Assembly (NCBI RefSeq): GCF_022760835.1
Contig: NZ_JAKTNQ010000001.1
Location: 167,686-231,685, forward strand
Length of the DNA: 64,000 nucleotides
Source: Thermus altitudinis
Lineage (GTDB): Bacteria; Deinococcota; Deinococci; Deinococcales; Thermaceae
Direction of reading: 5' to 3'
The position numbers and the translations under genes were made by a program. The notes under the pieces are model-generated. The model was not told the DNA's origin. It made no database searches and was given only the letters and a program-made list of their open reading frames with translations. Numbering within the stretch: the first letter of the stretch is position 1; the number at the start of each line of letters is the position of its first letter. This document shows, in pieces, positions 16,412 through 26,336 of this stretch.

Positions 16412-16827
16412 GCTAAGCCCTGGGCCTGCCAGCGCTCCGGCACCGCCCGCCTTAGGAAGTCCACGATCTCCTGGGTGCTGGTCCCGGGGCCAAACACCGC
16501 CGCCACCCCTAGCTCCTTCAGCCTGGGCACGTCCTCGTCGGGGATGATCCCTCCCCCGAAGAGGAGGATGTCCGAGGCTCCCCGCTCGTCCAAAAGCCTT
16601 TTAACCTCCCGGAAGTAGTGCATGTGGGCCCCCGAGAGGATGGATAGCCCAATGGCGTCCACGTCCTCCTGGATGGCCGCCGAGACGATCATCTCGGGGG
16701 TTTGCCGTAGGCCGGTGTAAATGACCTCCATGCCGGCATCCCTTAAGGCCCGGGCCACCACCTTGGCCCCACGGTCGTGGCCATCCAGCCCGGGCTTGGC
16801 GATGAGCACCCGTATGCGCCGGTCCAT
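16408..16827 (-). CDS. Methylmalonyl-CoA mutase, cobalamin-binding subunit
   Basis: 139 residues, a stand-alone B12-binding domain. The motif [18 protein letters not shown] contains DxHDxxG, whose His replaces the lower axial ligand of cobalamin. LSILSGAH and [11 protein letters not shown] complete the cofactor pocket. It pairs with the catalytic subunit encoded 9 bp upstream, forming a two-gene mutase as in many thermophiles. It converts (R)-methylmalonyl-CoA to succinyl-CoA. Confidence 0.93.
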   Translation of the reverse strand: MDRRIRVLIAKPGLDGHDRGAKVVARALRDAGMEVIYTGLRQTPEMIVSAAIQEDVDAIGLSILSGAHMHYFREVKRLLDERGASDILLFGGGIIPDEDVPRLKELGVAAVFGPGTSTQEIVDFLRRAVPERWQAQGLA

Positions 16828-16836
16828 AACCCCATC

Positions 16837-18492
<1,656 letters not shown>

Positions 18493-18511
18493 GGGCCCTC
18501 CCTTGGGCCAT

Positions 18512-18517
18512 ATTCTA
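18512..18517 (-). promoter_or_regulatory. -10-like TAGAAT upstream of the mutase operon
   Basis: On the minus strand TAGAAT (five of six consensus bases) lies 19 nt before the ATG at 18492, with the GGGAGGG ribosome site between them. No good -35 at 16-18 bp. From 18518 to 18683 I see no other feature. Confidence 0.4.
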
Positions 18518-18683
18518 CGCTTTTGTGCGCCCAAGGAAAAGAGCGTTATGCCATCCCTGCCGCCGGCGCGCCCGGCCCAGGGCTATCCAGGGGTTAGGGC
18601 TCCAGCCCCGCCTTTCCCAGGGGGCCAGGGTAGGGGGGAACGCCCTGCGAGAGGTCTTCCCTGGGCCTTGGGCCGCAGCTTCC

Positions 18684-19556
18684 TCACCCCGGGCGTTTAC
18701 GCTCGCTTTCGGGTTCCACGTGGATGGTTACGGCAAGCCCGGGGAAACTCCTCTCCAGAACCCTTTCCAGCTCATCGCAGAGCCGGTGGGCTTCTTCCAC
18801 CGTCATGGACCCCGGCACCACCAGGTGGAACTCCAAAAAGGCCCGGTTTCCCGCCTTGCGGGTCTTTAGGTCGTGGACCTCCAGGGCCCTTTCCCGCAAG
18901 GCCTGGCCAATGGTTTCCCGGATCCGCCCCACCTCTTCTGGGGGGAGGCCCTCGTCCATAAGCCCCCCCACGGACTGGCGCACCAGGCGGAAGCCCATGA
19001 GGAGGATGTTCCCCGCCACCAATAGGGCCAGGAGGGGGTCCAGCACCCATAGCCCCGTGGCCCAGGCCAGGCCCACGCCGGCCAGCACCCCCACGGAGGT
19101 CAGGACATCGGAAAGCACATGGTACCCATCGGCGGTGAGGGCCGGGGAGCGGAGGAGCCTTCCCTGGCGGATGAGGTGCCAGGCCAGGAGCCCATTGAGG
19201 AGGGAGGCCACGAGGCTGACCAGTAGACCAGGCCCCAGGCCCTGGAGGGGCTTGGGCTCCAGGAGGCGGGGGATGGACTCCTTGGCGATGAGGAGGGCAG
19301 CCAGCACCACCAAGACCCCCTCCAGCACCGCGGAGAAGTACTCGGCCTTGGTGTGGCCAAAGGGGTGGGTTTCGTCGGGGGGCCTCTGGGCGAAGCGGAT
19401 GGCGAAGAGGGCCAGAAGCGCGGCCGCCACGTTCACCGTGGACTCGAGGGCATCGGAAAGAAGGGCCACCGAGCCGGTGAGCAGGTAGGCCACCCCCTTA
19501 AGCCCTAAGACCAGGAGGGCCACCAGGAAGCTGAGGCGGGCTGCCCTTTCCGCCAC
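18684..19556 (-). CDS. Cation diffusion facilitator (CDF) metal exporter
   Basis: 290 residues, six predicted membrane helices followed by a cytoplasmic ferredoxin-like domain (from about residue 205). Metal-site motifs are visible: SDALES in helix II and GYHVLSDVLTS in helix V (HxxxD). In helix II the usual His of HxxxD-type sites is replaced, as in zinc/cadmium CDFs with a DxxxD-like site. The C-terminal domain ends with LAVTIHVEPE. It probably exports Zn2+ or related ions, and similarity to Thermus CzrB is likely but not verified. The GTG start directly follows the lysS stop, with GGAGG 8 nt upstream. Confidence 0.9.
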   Translation of the reverse strand: MAERAARLSFLVALLVLGLKGVAYLLTGSVALLSDALESTVNVAAALLALFAIRFAQRPPDETHPFGHTKAEYFSAVLEGVLVVLAALLIAKESIPRLLEPKPLQGLGPGLLVSLVASLLNGLLAWHLIRQGRLLRSPALTADGYHVLSDVLTSVGVLAGVGLAWATGLWVLDPLLALLVAGNILLMGFRLVRQSVGGLMDEGLPPEEVGRIRETIGQALRERALEVHDLKTRKAGNRAFLEFHLVVPGSMTVEEAHRLCDELERVLERSFPGLAVTIHVEPESERKRPG

Positions 19557-21032
19557 CTAGGCTTCTTCCTCCACCAGCTCCCGCTTGGGCTTGAGGAGGG
19601 GGAAGAGGAGGACATCCCTTAGGGAGGGCTGGTCGGTGAGGATCATGGCCAGGCGGTCCAGGCCCAAGCCCAGCCCCGCGGCCGGGGGCATGCCGTATTC
19701 CAGGGCCAGGAGAAAGTCCTCGTCGGGCTCGGGGGCCTCCTCGTCCCCTTCACGTCTGCGCCTGGCCTGTTCCAGGAAGCGCTCCCTCTGGTCCAGGGGG
19801 TCGTTGAGCTCGGAGTAGGCGGGGGCCAGCTCCATCCCGGCCGCATAGAGGTCCCAGCGCTCGGTAAGGCCGGGCTTTTCCCGGTGCCGCTTGGCCAGGG
19901 GGCTGATGGCCAAAGGGAAGTCAAAGACGAAGGTGGGGTTCTGGAGCTCAGGCTCCACGTAGATGCCGAAAAGCTTGTCCAGGAGCTTGTAGCTGGGGAC
20001 ATGGGCCAGTTCCGGGTGGTGGGCATCGGCAAAAATCCTGAGCCTTTCCAGGTCCAAGGGGTCAAAGGGAAGGCCCGCCTTTTCCTTCAGGGCTTCCACA
20101 AAGGAGATGCGCCTAAAGGGTGGGGTGAAGTCCAGAGTCCGGCCCTGGTAGGGGACCCGGTAGGAGCCAAAGAGGTGGAGGACCAGGCCGGAAAGCAGTT
20201 CCTCCACCAGCTTGGCCATGTCCTGGTAGTCGGCGTAGGCCCAGTAGGCCTCCAGCATGGTGAACTCGGGGTTGTGGTTGTGGTCTATGCCCTCGTTGCG
20301 GAAGTTCCGCCCGATCTCAAAAACCTTTTCAAAGCCCCCCACCAAAAGGCGCTTCAGGTAGAGTTCCAAGGAGATCCTCAGGTAGAACTCGTGGTCCAGG
20401 GCCTTGTGGTAGGTTTTGAAGGGCCTGGCCTCCGCCCCGCCGGTGGTGGGCTGGAGGATGGGGGTTTCCACCTCCAAAAACCCCCGCTCCTCAAAGAAGC
20501 GGCGAATGTAGCGCACCATGGCCGTGCGCCGTTGGAAAATCTCCCGGACCTCGGGGTTGACGATCAGGTCCAGGTAGCGCCGCCGGTAGCGCACCTCCTT
20601 GTCCTTGATCCCGTGCCACTTGTCGGGGAGGGGGTGGAGGCTTTTCACCAAAGGGGTCCAGGAGAGGACCTTTACCGTAACCTCAGCGGTCTTGGTGGTG
20701 AAGACCGTGCCCCTGACCCCAAGGATGTCCCCCACATCCAGCTTTTTGAGAAGCCCATACTGGGGGGTCAGATCCTTCTGAAAGTAAAGCTGAATCCTGC
20801 CGCTTCCGTCCAGGAGGTGGGCAAAGGTGACCTTGCCCATGCGCCTAAGGGCCACGATGCGCCCGGCCAGGGCCACCTCTTCGGGCCACTCGCTTTCCGG
20901 GGGGGCCCCCTCCTTGGCGGATAGGATCTCCTTGGCGCTGTGGGTTTTGGGATACCGGTAGGGGTAGGGTTGAAAACCCGCCTCCACCAGGGCTTCCAGG
21001 TTGAGTAGGCGTTGCCGTGTCTGCTCGTTCAT
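19557..21032 (-). CDS. lysS: Lysyl-tRNA synthetase, class II
   Basis: 491 residues. The N-terminal OB-fold anticodon domain includes [20 protein letters not shown]. The class II catalytic core has motif 1 around [13 protein letters not shown] with [10 protein letters not shown], motif 2 [20 protein letters not shown] and motif 3 [11 protein letters not shown]. It charges tRNA-Lys. Only 2 nt separate it from gfh1 upstream, and the CDF gene begins right after its stop, so all three are probably co-transcribed. Confidence 0.98.
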   Translation of the reverse strand: MNEQTRQRLLNLEALVEAGFQPYPYRYPKTHSAKEILSAKEGAPPESEWPEEVALAGRIVALRRMGKVTFAHLLDGSGRIQLYFQKDLTPQYGLLKKLDVGDILGVRGTVFTTKTAEVTVKVLSWTPLVKSLHPLPDKWHGIKDKEVRYRRRYLDLIVNPEVREIFQRRTAMVRYIRRFFEERGFLEVETPILQPTTGGAEARPFKTYHKALDHEFYLRISLELYLKRLLVGGFEKVFEIGRNFRNEGIDHNHNPEFTMLEAYWAYADYQDMAKLVEELLSGLVLHLFGSYRVPYQGRTLDFTPPFRRISFVEALKEKAGLPFDPLDLERLRIFADAHHPELAHVPSYKLLDKLFGIYVEPELQNPTFVFDFPLAISPLAKRHREKPGLTERWDLYAAGMELAPAYSELNDPLDQRERFLEQARRRREGDEEAPEPDEDFLLALEYGMPPAAGLGLGLDRLAMILTDQPSLRDVLLFPLLKPKRELVEEEA

Positions 21033-21034
21033 GT

Positions 21035-21505
21035 TCAGCCGCGCACCGAGACCACCCGGAACTCCTTCTTGCCCTTAGGGGTTTCCAGGCTGAGCACATC
21101 CCCCTCCCTGTGGCCCAGGAGGGCTTTGCCCATGGGGGAGGCATCGGAGATCTTCATGGGGGTCTCCAGGACGCTGGCCTCGGCGGGGGAGACCACCTGC
21201 ACCTCCAGGCGTTCCCCGGTGACCGGGTCCTCCAGCTCCACCACCGAGCCCAGGCCGATCACCTCGGTGGTGGCCCCTTCTATGATCACCGCCCGGGAGA
21301 GGATGTCCTCGAGGCTGTCGATCCGAGCCTCAATGCGGGCCTTTTCCTGCTTGGCCGCTTCCAGCCCCGAGTCGTCGTAGTCGTCGGAGGACTCCATGAG
21401 CTCCTGCAGGATGCGGGTGGCCTCTTGCAGACGCTCCCGTTCCTGCAGAAGTTGCTGCATGAGCCGCTCGTAGCCGGCCTTGGTTAGCTTTACCTCGCGC
21501 GCCAT
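21035..21505 (-). CDS. gfh1: Gfh1-type GreA homologue, inhibitor of RNA polymerase
   Basis: 156 residues: N-terminal coiled coil (about 1-75) and C-terminal FKBP-like globular domain. The coiled-coil tip reads [15 protein letters not shown], four Asp clustered where true GreA has a GD..ENAEY-type tip. This acidic tip and the near-identity I recall to T. thermophilus Gfh1 decide the call. Gfh1 inserts into the secondary channel of RNA polymerase and inhibits catalysis instead of stimulating cleavage. SD GAGG lies 6 nt from the ATG, and a hairpin lies 22 nt upstream. Confidence 0.88.
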   Translation of the reverse strand: MAREVKLTKAGYERLMQQLLQERERLQEATRILQELMESSDDYDDSGLEAAKQEKARIEARIDSLEDILSRAVIIEGATTEVIGLGSVVELEDPVTGERLEVQVVSPAEASVLETPMKISDASPMGKALLGHREGDVLSLETPKGKKEFRVVSVRG

Positions 21506-21526
21506 AGCTCACCTCGTAAGTCATGA

Positions 21527-21546
21527 AGGTCGGCCAAAGCCGACCT
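21527..21546. terminator. Hairpin between the Cys-rich gene and gfh1
   Basis: AGGTCGGC (21527-21534) and GCCGACCT (21539-21546) give a perfect 8-bp stem with loop CAAA, located between the stop of the upstream Cys-rich gene and the gfh1 start. There is no clear T-run on the minus strand, so it may be a weak terminator or an attenuator separating nfeD-dgkA from gfh1-lysS. Confidence 0.45.
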
Positions 21547-21568
21547 CCTTGGCCCAAGGGCCTCCTTC

Positions 21569-21931
21569 TCAGGTGAGTATACCGCGAAGGAGGATTTCCC
21601 TCAAACGCTCGGGCTCCGCATGGCTGGCGCAGGTGGCGGTGTCCAGGCACAGGACCAGGTAGCGGAGGTGGGTTTCCCTTCCGCCCACCGGGTGGCGGAA
21701 GAAGCCCAAGGCGCTTCCCGAAAGGTGGCGGCGGCAGGCCTCGCACACCTGGGGGCTTCCCAGGCTTCCGGGCAAGGGGTCCAGGGTCAGGCGGAGCTCC
21801 GGCGGCCCCTTTTCCTGGATGATGACCCGGCCTTCTTCGTCGCGATAATAAAGAATCTCCCCAATGGGGAGAAGTTCGGGGGGAGTGCCTGGAAAAATCT
21901 CCAGGATCATCTCCCTTTCCTCATGGTCCAT
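21569..21931 (-). CDS. Hypothetical protein with a putative Cys/His zinc site
   Basis: 120 residues, not recognised with certainty. C63 and C66 (VCEACRRH) with C95, C101 and H104 (LCLDTATCASH) would make a Cx2C ... Cx5Cx2H metal site. The pattern recalls treble-clef domains such as the C-terminal domain of EF-G-binding (FusB-like) proteins, but I could not confirm this. The N-terminal half is a beta-rich domain. The ATG at 21931 has no Shine-Dalgarno. The in-frame ATG at 21910 follows GAGGAAAGGGAG and may be the true start (113 residues). It follows dgkA by 4 bp on the same strand. Confidence 0.65.
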   Translation of the reverse strand: MDHEEREMILEIFPGTPPELLPIGEILYYRDEEGRVIIQEKGPPELRLTLDPLPGSLGSPQVCEACRRHLSGSALGFFRHPVGGRETHLRYLVLCLDTATCASHAEPERLREILLRGILT

Positions 21932-21935
21932 AGGA

Positions 21936-22334
21936 CTAGCTTAGCCCAAAACGTCCCAGGAGGGGAGGCAGAAAGAGATAGAGGCCCAGGAGGAGGGCGA
22001 AGAAGCTGGCCAAAAGCACCGCTGCTGCCGCGGTGTCCTTGGCCCGTTTGACCAGGGGGTGGAACACCGGGCTTACCAGGTCGGCCAGGGCCTCCAGGGC
22101 GGTGTTCAGGAGTTCCAGGGACAGCACCAGGGCGCTGATGAGGAGGACCGGCACCGGGTTGACCCCCAGCCAGAGGGTCAGGCCCAGGGCTAGGAGGGCC
22201 AGGTAGACCTCGAGGCGGAAGTTGCGCTGCACCCGCCAGGCGTACAGGATGCCCTCCCAAGCGTAGCCCAAGGAGCGCCAAACGCCCTTTAGAGGCTGAG
22301 GATCCTCTCTTGGACGCGGCGGAACCCTTCCCAA
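21936..22334 (-). CDS. dgkA: Diacylglycerol/undecaprenol kinase family membrane protein
   Basis: About 132 residues. WRSLGYAWEGILYAWRVQRN is the amphipathic N-terminal part, and LELLNTALEALADLV with KRAKDTAAAAVLL are the two active-site segments of the DgkA family (ExxNTAxE and KDxAAAxV). Three membrane helices are present. Gram-positive relatives phosphorylate undecaprenol. The start is uncertain: no ATG or GTG lies near the conserved region. TTG at 22334 follows AAGGAGGAGGA and is my choice; it overlaps ybeY by 46 bp. TTG at 22271 is the shorter alternative, and ATG at 22373 would add low-complexity residues. Confidence 0.8.
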   Translation of the reverse strand: MGRVPPRPREDPQPLKGVWRSLGYAWEGILYAWRVQRNFRLEVYLALLALGLTLWLGVNPVPVLLISALVLSLELLNTALEALADLVSPVFHPLVKRAKDTAAAAVLLASFFALLLGLYLFLPPLLGRFGLS

Positions 22335-22705
22335 TCCTCCTCCTTCTGGTGGTCGTGGCCCAGAAGGTGCCATAGCCCATGGGCGGCCAGGGTGAGCACC
22401 TCCTCCTCCAGGGGAACCCCTCTTTCCTCCGCCTGCCTTTTGGCGGTGTCCAGGCTGATCCAGATATCCCCCAGGTGCGGGGGCACAAAGGGGTCCCCGG
22501 GCTCATAGTGGGGAAAGGAAAGGACGTCCGTGGCCTCATCCTCTCCCCACCATTCCCGCTTCAGGGTTCTGATCCTGCGATCCCCGGTGAGGATGACCGT
22601 GACCGCCTTTTCCCCCACGCCCAGTTCCTCCATCAGGGCGGAAAGGGCCCGGCGGAGCCTGGGGATAAGGCCTTTGGGGGGCCTTTTATTGGCTACGATC
22701 CCCAC
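22289..22705 (-). CDS. ybeY: Endoribonuclease/rRNA maturation factor YbeY
   Basis: 138 residues from a GTG at 22705. The metal-binding signature HGLWHLLGHDH (about residues 109-119) and DEATDVLSFPHY are complete. YbeY is needed for 16S rRNA 3' maturation and ribosome quality control. Starting at GTG gives VGIVANKRPP, which lines up with the usual N-terminus. The ATG at 22723 would add six residues. It overlaps the end of phoH by 20 bp, the common phoH-ybeY pair. Confidence 0.93.
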   Translation of the reverse strand: MGIVANKRPPKGLIPRLRRALSALMEELGVGEKAVTVILTGDRRIRTLKREWWGEDEATDVLSFPHYEPGDPFVPPHLGDIWISLDTAKRQAEERGVPLEEEVLTLAAHGLWHLLGHDHQKEEDWEGFRRVQERILSL

Positions 22706-23681
22706 CGCGTTCGGCTTCCTCATAGGCCTTGATGATGCGGGCCACCAGGGGGTGGCGCACCACGTCGGACTCCTTGAAGTAGATGAAGGCGATGCCCTCA
22801 ATGCCCTTCAAGATGCGGGTGGCCTCCACCAGGCCCGACCGTTGGTGCTTGGGCAGGTCGATCTGGGTGATGTCCCCGGTGATGACCATCTTGGAGGAGA
22901 AGCCCATGCGGGTCAGGAACATCTTCATCTGCTCCGGGGTGGTGTTTTGCGCCTCATCCAGGATGATGAAGGCGTCGTTGAGGGTCCGGCCCCGCATGAA
23001 GGCCAAGGGGGCCACCTCGATGATCCCAGACTGGAGGTACTGCTCAAAGCGCTCGGCATCGATCATGTCAAAGAGGGCGTCGTAGAGGGGGCGGAGGTAG
23101 GGATCCACCTTGGCCTGGATGTCCCCGGGCAGGAAACCCAGCTTTTCCCCGGCCTCCACCGCTGGCCGGGTGAGGATGATGCGCTTGACCCTTTTGGCCC
23201 GGAGGTGGCTCACCGCCATGGCCACCGCCAAGTAGGTCTTGCCGGTACCCGCAGGCCCGATGCCGAAGGTGATGTCGTGGGTGGCGATGGCCTCCACGTA
23301 TCGCCGCTGCCCCGGGGTTTTGGGCCGGAGGCGGCCGGGTAGCGCCAGCTCGGTTTCCGGGGTGGTGGCCTGGTAGAGGCCTTCCCCCTGCAGGGCCAGG
23401 GCCACCGCCTGTTCCAGGGTGGGAGGATCCAGCTCCGCCCCTTGCCTTAGGAGGGCCAGCAGGTCGCGCACCGCCCGCTCCGCCACCTCCAAGGCCTCCT
23501 GTTCTCCTTCTAGCTCCACCTGGTTGCCCCGCATGACGAGCTTTAGCCGGTCGCCAAAGGTTTCCCGGAAGAGGGCCCGGAGCTTTTTAAGGTTGCGGTC
23601 CGCCTGGCCCAAGAAGGCCAGGGTTTCCTCGGGCTTTAGGGGGATTACCAACCTTTGGGCTTCTTCAGGATTTCGTGCCAT
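22686..23681 (-). CDS. phoH: PhoH-family ATPase (PhoL type)
   Basis: 331 residues. An N-terminal KH-like region (about 20-80, VMRGNQVELEGEQEALE) precedes the ATPase core with Walker A GPAGTGKT (142-149) and the Walker B-like FIILDEAQNTT. It closes with MVITGDITQIDLP and LVEATRILKGI. PhoH proteins are RNA-linked ATPases, often encoded next to ybeY as here. SD AGGGG lies 4 nt before the ATG. It overlaps the Pro-rich gene upstream by 37 bp. Confidence 0.94.
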   Translation of the reverse strand: MARNPEEAQRLVIPLKPEETLAFLGQADRNLKKLRALFRETFGDRLKLVMRGNQVELEGEQEALEVAERAVRDLLALLRQGAELDPPTLEQAVALALQGEGLYQATTPETELALPGRLRPKTPGQRRYVEAIATHDITFGIGPAGTGKTYLAVAMAVSHLRAKRVKRIILTRPAVEAGEKLGFLPGDIQAKVDPYLRPLYDALFDMIDAERFEQYLQSGIIEVAPLAFMRGRTLNDAFIILDEAQNTTPEQMKMFLTRMGFSSKMVITGDITQIDLPKHQRSGLVEATRILKGIEGIAFIYFKESDVVRHPLVARIIKAYEEAERGGDRSQ

Positions 23682-24046
23682 ATCACCCCTTTCAGGATGC
23701 TCTCACCATCGGTGGCCACCAGCCTCTTTTTGGGCGCTTTCTTGCGGGGTTCTTCCGGGGAGAGGGTTTCGCGGAAGCTGACCTCCAGGGGCGTGCGCTC
23801 CGGGCTGGGGTAGCGCTCCAAGGAGGCGGCCTCGGTGGGCAAAGAGGCGGGGGGAGGGGTAGGCCGGGGTTTGGGCTTGGGCCGGGGTTTGGGCTTGGGG
23901 CGGGGTAGGGGTTCCGGCTGGGGCAGGTCCTCCGGGAAGCCTGGAGGGGTGGGGGGAGGCTGGCCCCGGCGGCTTAGGCCCTGAAGGGCCGGGATGACGA
24001 TAAAGAAGAGGAGGAAAAGGAGACCCAGAAGGTCGTCTAAACTCAT
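23645..24046 (-). CDS. Hypothetical membrane-anchored proline/lysine-rich protein
   Basis: 133 residues, not recognised. Residues 3-25 form a hydrophobic anchor ([19 protein letters not shown]). Residues about 45-65 are a PK/PR repeat ([18 protein letters not shown]), likely an extended polyproline spacer. The C-terminal 50 residues are charged and end with [18 protein letters not shown], a possible interaction tail. Its ATG overlaps the floA stop (ATGA) and its end overlaps phoH by 37 bp, so it is a firm operon member. The topology suggests a tether holding a short peptide at a distance from the membrane. Confidence 0.75.
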   Translation of the reverse strand: MSLDDLLGLLFLLFFIVIPALQGLSRRGQPPPTPPGFPEDLPQPEPLPRPKPKPRPKPKPRPTPPPASLPTEAASLERYPSPERTPLEVSFRETLSPEEPRKKAPKKRLVATDGESILKGVIWHEILKKPKGW

Positions 24047-25020
24047 TCCTCACCCTCGGGCTTGGCCGCCCGGCTGATGGACTCCCGCATGTCGGTGTCG
24101 GCCTCAATGTTCTTCAGGCGGTAGTAGTCCATGACCCCAAGCCTTCCCGCGCGCAAGGCCTCGGCCAGGGCCAAGGGCACCTGGGCCTGGGCCTCCACCA
24201 GCTTGGCCCGCATGGCCTCCACCAGGGCCCGGTTCTCCTGCTCCGCGGCCACGGCCATGGCCCGGCGCTCCTCCGCCTTGGCCTGGGCGATCTTCTTGTC
24301 GGCTTCCGCCTGGTCTATTTGCAGCTGGGCCCCGATGTTCTTGCCCACGTCCACGTCGGCGATGTCCACGGAGAGGATTTCAAAGGCGGTGCCGGCATCC
24401 AGGCCCTTTTCCAGCACGGTCTTGCTGATGCGGTCCGGGTTCTCCAACACCTCCTTGTGGGAGTTGGCGCTACCGATGGTGGTCACGATGCCTTCCCCCA
24501 CCCGGGCGATGATGGTCTCCTCCCCGGCCCCGCCCACCAGGCGGTCAATGTTGGCCCGCACCGTGACCCGGGCGGTGGCCAATAGCTGGATGCCGTCCTT
24601 GGCCACGGCGGCCACCATGGGGGTCTGGATCACCTTGGGGTTCACGGAAACCCGCACCGCCTCCAAGACATCCCGCCCCGCCAGGTCTATGGCCGCGGCT
24701 CGGTCAAAGGTGAGCTTGATCCCCGCCTTGTCGGCGGCGATCAGGGCATCCACCACCCGGTCCACGTTGCCCCCGGCCAGGTAGTGGGCCTCGAGGCGGT
24801 CCAGGCGCACGTCCAGCCCCGCCTTGGTGGCCTTGATGAGGGGGTAGATGATCTTGGCGGGGGGAACCCGCCTCAGGCGCATGGCCACCAGGGTGATGAG
24901 GGGCACCCGGACCCCTGCCGCCCAGGCGGAGATCCAGAGGCCTACGGGGATGAAGCTAAAGAACAAGAAGACCAGAACAAGGACGATAAAAGCCAGAAAA
25001 AGCACACCCAATCCTTCCAT
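24043..25020 (-). CDS. floA: Flotillin-like protein FloA (SPFH/YqfA family)
   Basis: 325 residues. One N-terminal hydrophobic hairpin (about 5-40) is followed by the SPFH region containing [21 protein letters not shown] and [16 protein letters not shown] helical Ala/Glu-rich tail ([19 protein letters not shown]) probably coils into oligomers. FloA organises membrane microdomains. It starts 1 nt after nfeD, the standard partner pair. Confidence 0.93.
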   Translation of the reverse strand: MEGLGVLFLAFIVLVLVFLFFSFIPVGLWISAWAAGVRVPLITLVAMRLRRVPPAKIIYPLIKATKAGLDVRLDRLEAHYLAGGNVDRVVDALIAADKAGIKLTFDRAAAIDLAGRDVLEAVRVSVNPKVIQTPMVAAVAKDGIQLLATARVTVRANIDRLVGGAGEETIIARVGEGIVTTIGSANSHKEVLENPDRISKTVLEKGLDAGTAFEILSVDIADVDVGKNIGAQLQIDQAEADKKIAQAKAEERRAMAVAAEQENRALVEAMRAKLVEAQAQVPLALAEALRAGRLGVMDYYRLKNIEADTDMRESISRAAKPEGEE

Positions 25021-25021
25021 A

Positions 25022-26290
25022 TCACTCCTCCCAGGCTTCCACCACCACCGTGGGCCCCCTGACCTCCACCACCCTTAAGGTGGTGCCCTTGGGCAGGAAA
25101 CCCCGGTTGGCTACCACGTCTATGCGCTTGTTGCCGAAGCGGGCCACGCCCCCGGGCCTCAGGTCCGTGAGGGCCACGCCGATGGCCCCCACTTCCACCT
25201 CATCCCCGGTGGCGTGTTCGGAGATGGCGCTTTCCAGCACCAAAGCCCGTGCGGGGCGGGTTCGGGGCAGGAAGCGGAAGACCAGAAGAAGGCCCAGGCC
25301 CAAGGCGATCACCGCGATGGCGATCACCATCAGGGCGTTTTCCCCGAAGGTAAAGTAGACCGAGGCCAGGATGGAGCCAACCCCCAAGGCTCCGGCGATG
25401 CCGAAGCCTGGGAAGAGAAAGGCCTCGGCCAGCAGGAGGGCCACCCCCAGGAAAAACAAGATGAGCTCAAAGGCCCCGGAGAGCCCCGCCAGCCATCCCC
25501 CGGCGAAGTAGAGGGCCAGGAAGGCCAGCCCCAAGGCCCCCGCCACCCCGAACCCCGGGGTGAAGAGCTCCAGGAGAAGGAGCAAAAGCCCAAGGGCCAA
25601 AAGGAGCCCGGCCACGGTGGAGCTGGTGAGGAAGCGGGCCACCTGTACCCTGGGGCCCGGCTGCAGCCTTTCCGTTTCCAGGGTGTAACCGGCCTGGCGC
25701 AGGGCCTCGGAGAGGCTCCCCGCTTTGAAGTCCGCCACCTTCAGCTCCACCGCCTTGTCCGCGGAGAGGGTGAGGGGCTCCCCTTTGGCGGAGAGGCCCG
25801 GGATTTCCAGGTTGGGGTCCACCATGGCCTCCGCTACCTCCGCCGGCCTACCCCTGGCCTCGGCTACCGCGCGGAACTTACCCTTGAGGGCGGAGATGAT
25901 CTTCTGGTCCGCCGCCTGGGGCTCCTGAAAGGGCAAGGCCACCACCGGCAGGGCCGCCCCGATCTCCGAGCCCGGGAGCATGACCACCTGGCGGCAGGAA
26001 AGGGCCACCAGGGCCCCGGCGGAAAAGGCGTTCTGCACCACGGCCAGGGTGGGGAGGGGGGTTTGCAGGATGCGGTCGGAGATGCGGATGGCCGCATCCA
26101 CCCGGCCCCCAGGGGTGTCAATGAGGAAGGCCACCCCACCTGCCCCTTCCCGTTCGGCCCGGGCCAGGGCCTGGTCCACGAAGACGGCCAAGGCGGGATC
26201 GATCTCCCCCTGGATGGGGATAAGGTAGGTCTTCCCTAGGGCTAGGGAGAGGAGGAAGCCAAGGGCCAAAAGCCTTTTCACCGCCCTCAT
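25022..26290 (-). CDS. nfeD: NfeD-family membrane protein with ClpP-like serine protease domain
   Basis: 422 residues from the ATG at 26290. A signal peptide ([18 protein letters not shown]) precedes a crotonase/ClpP-fold protease domain with [13 protein letters not shown] and the active-site region [14 protein letters not shown] (Ser in FSAGA). Four to five membrane helices follow (about 230-340), then an OB-fold NfeD domain ending [14 protein letters not shown]. Such long NfeD proteins pair with SPFH proteins in membrane quality control. The longer ATG at 26338 would add 16 residues upstream of the signal peptide. A GTG at 26281 could be the start if the mRNA is leaderless. Confidence 0.92.
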   Translation of the reverse strand: MRAVKRLLALGFLLSLALGKTYLIPIQGEIDPALAVFVDQALARAEREGAGGVAFLIDTPGGRVDAAIRISDRILQTPLPTLAVVQNAFSAGALVALSCRQVVMLPGSEIGAALPVVALPFQEPQAADQKIISALKGKFRAVAEARGRPAEVAEAMVDPNLEIPGLSAKGEPLTLSADKAVELKVADFKAGSLSEALRQAGYTLETERLQPGPRVQVARFLTSSTVAGLLLALGLLLLLLELFTPGFGVAGALGLAFLALYFAGGWLAGLSGAFELILFFLGVALLLAEAFLFPGFGIAGALGVGSILASVYFTFGENALMVIAIAVIALGLGLLLVFRFLPRTRPARALVLESAISEHATGDEVEVGAIGVALTDLRPGGVARFGNKRIDVVANRGFLPKGTTLRVVEVRGPTVVVEAWEE

Positions 26291-26296
26291 TCTATA
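26291..26296 (-). promoter_or_regulatory. -10-like TATAGA directly before the nfeD start
   Basis: On the minus strand TATAGA abuts the ATG at 26290. Transcription would then start at or after that ATG, which would make the in-frame GTG at 26281 a leaderless start. It overlaps the region of the aroE promoter on the other strand. No good -35 seen. Confidence 0.35.
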
Positions 26297-26301
26297 CGGC
26301 C

Positions 26302-26329
26302 TTGGGGGAAAAGTGTGGTGGGGTATCCT
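26302..26329 (+). promoter_or_regulatory. aroE promoter, leaderless layout
   Basis: TTGGGG (26302-26307) and TATCCT (26324-26329) with a 16-bp spacer. The -10 ends 7 nt before the ATG at 26337, so the start codon would lie at or next to the RNA 5' end. Confidence 0.45.
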
Positions 26330-26336
26330 GAGGTTC

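Noticed and set aside
21035..21505. Annotating the GreA-family gene as greA
   Set aside because: The coiled-coil tip has the Gfh1 acidic cluster DDYDD and not the GreA cleavage motif, so Gfh1 is the better name.
25214..26239. A 341-codon plus-strand open frame opposite nfeD
   Set aside because: Antisense shadow of nfeD, with Gln/Gly-rich low-complexity content and no homology by eye.
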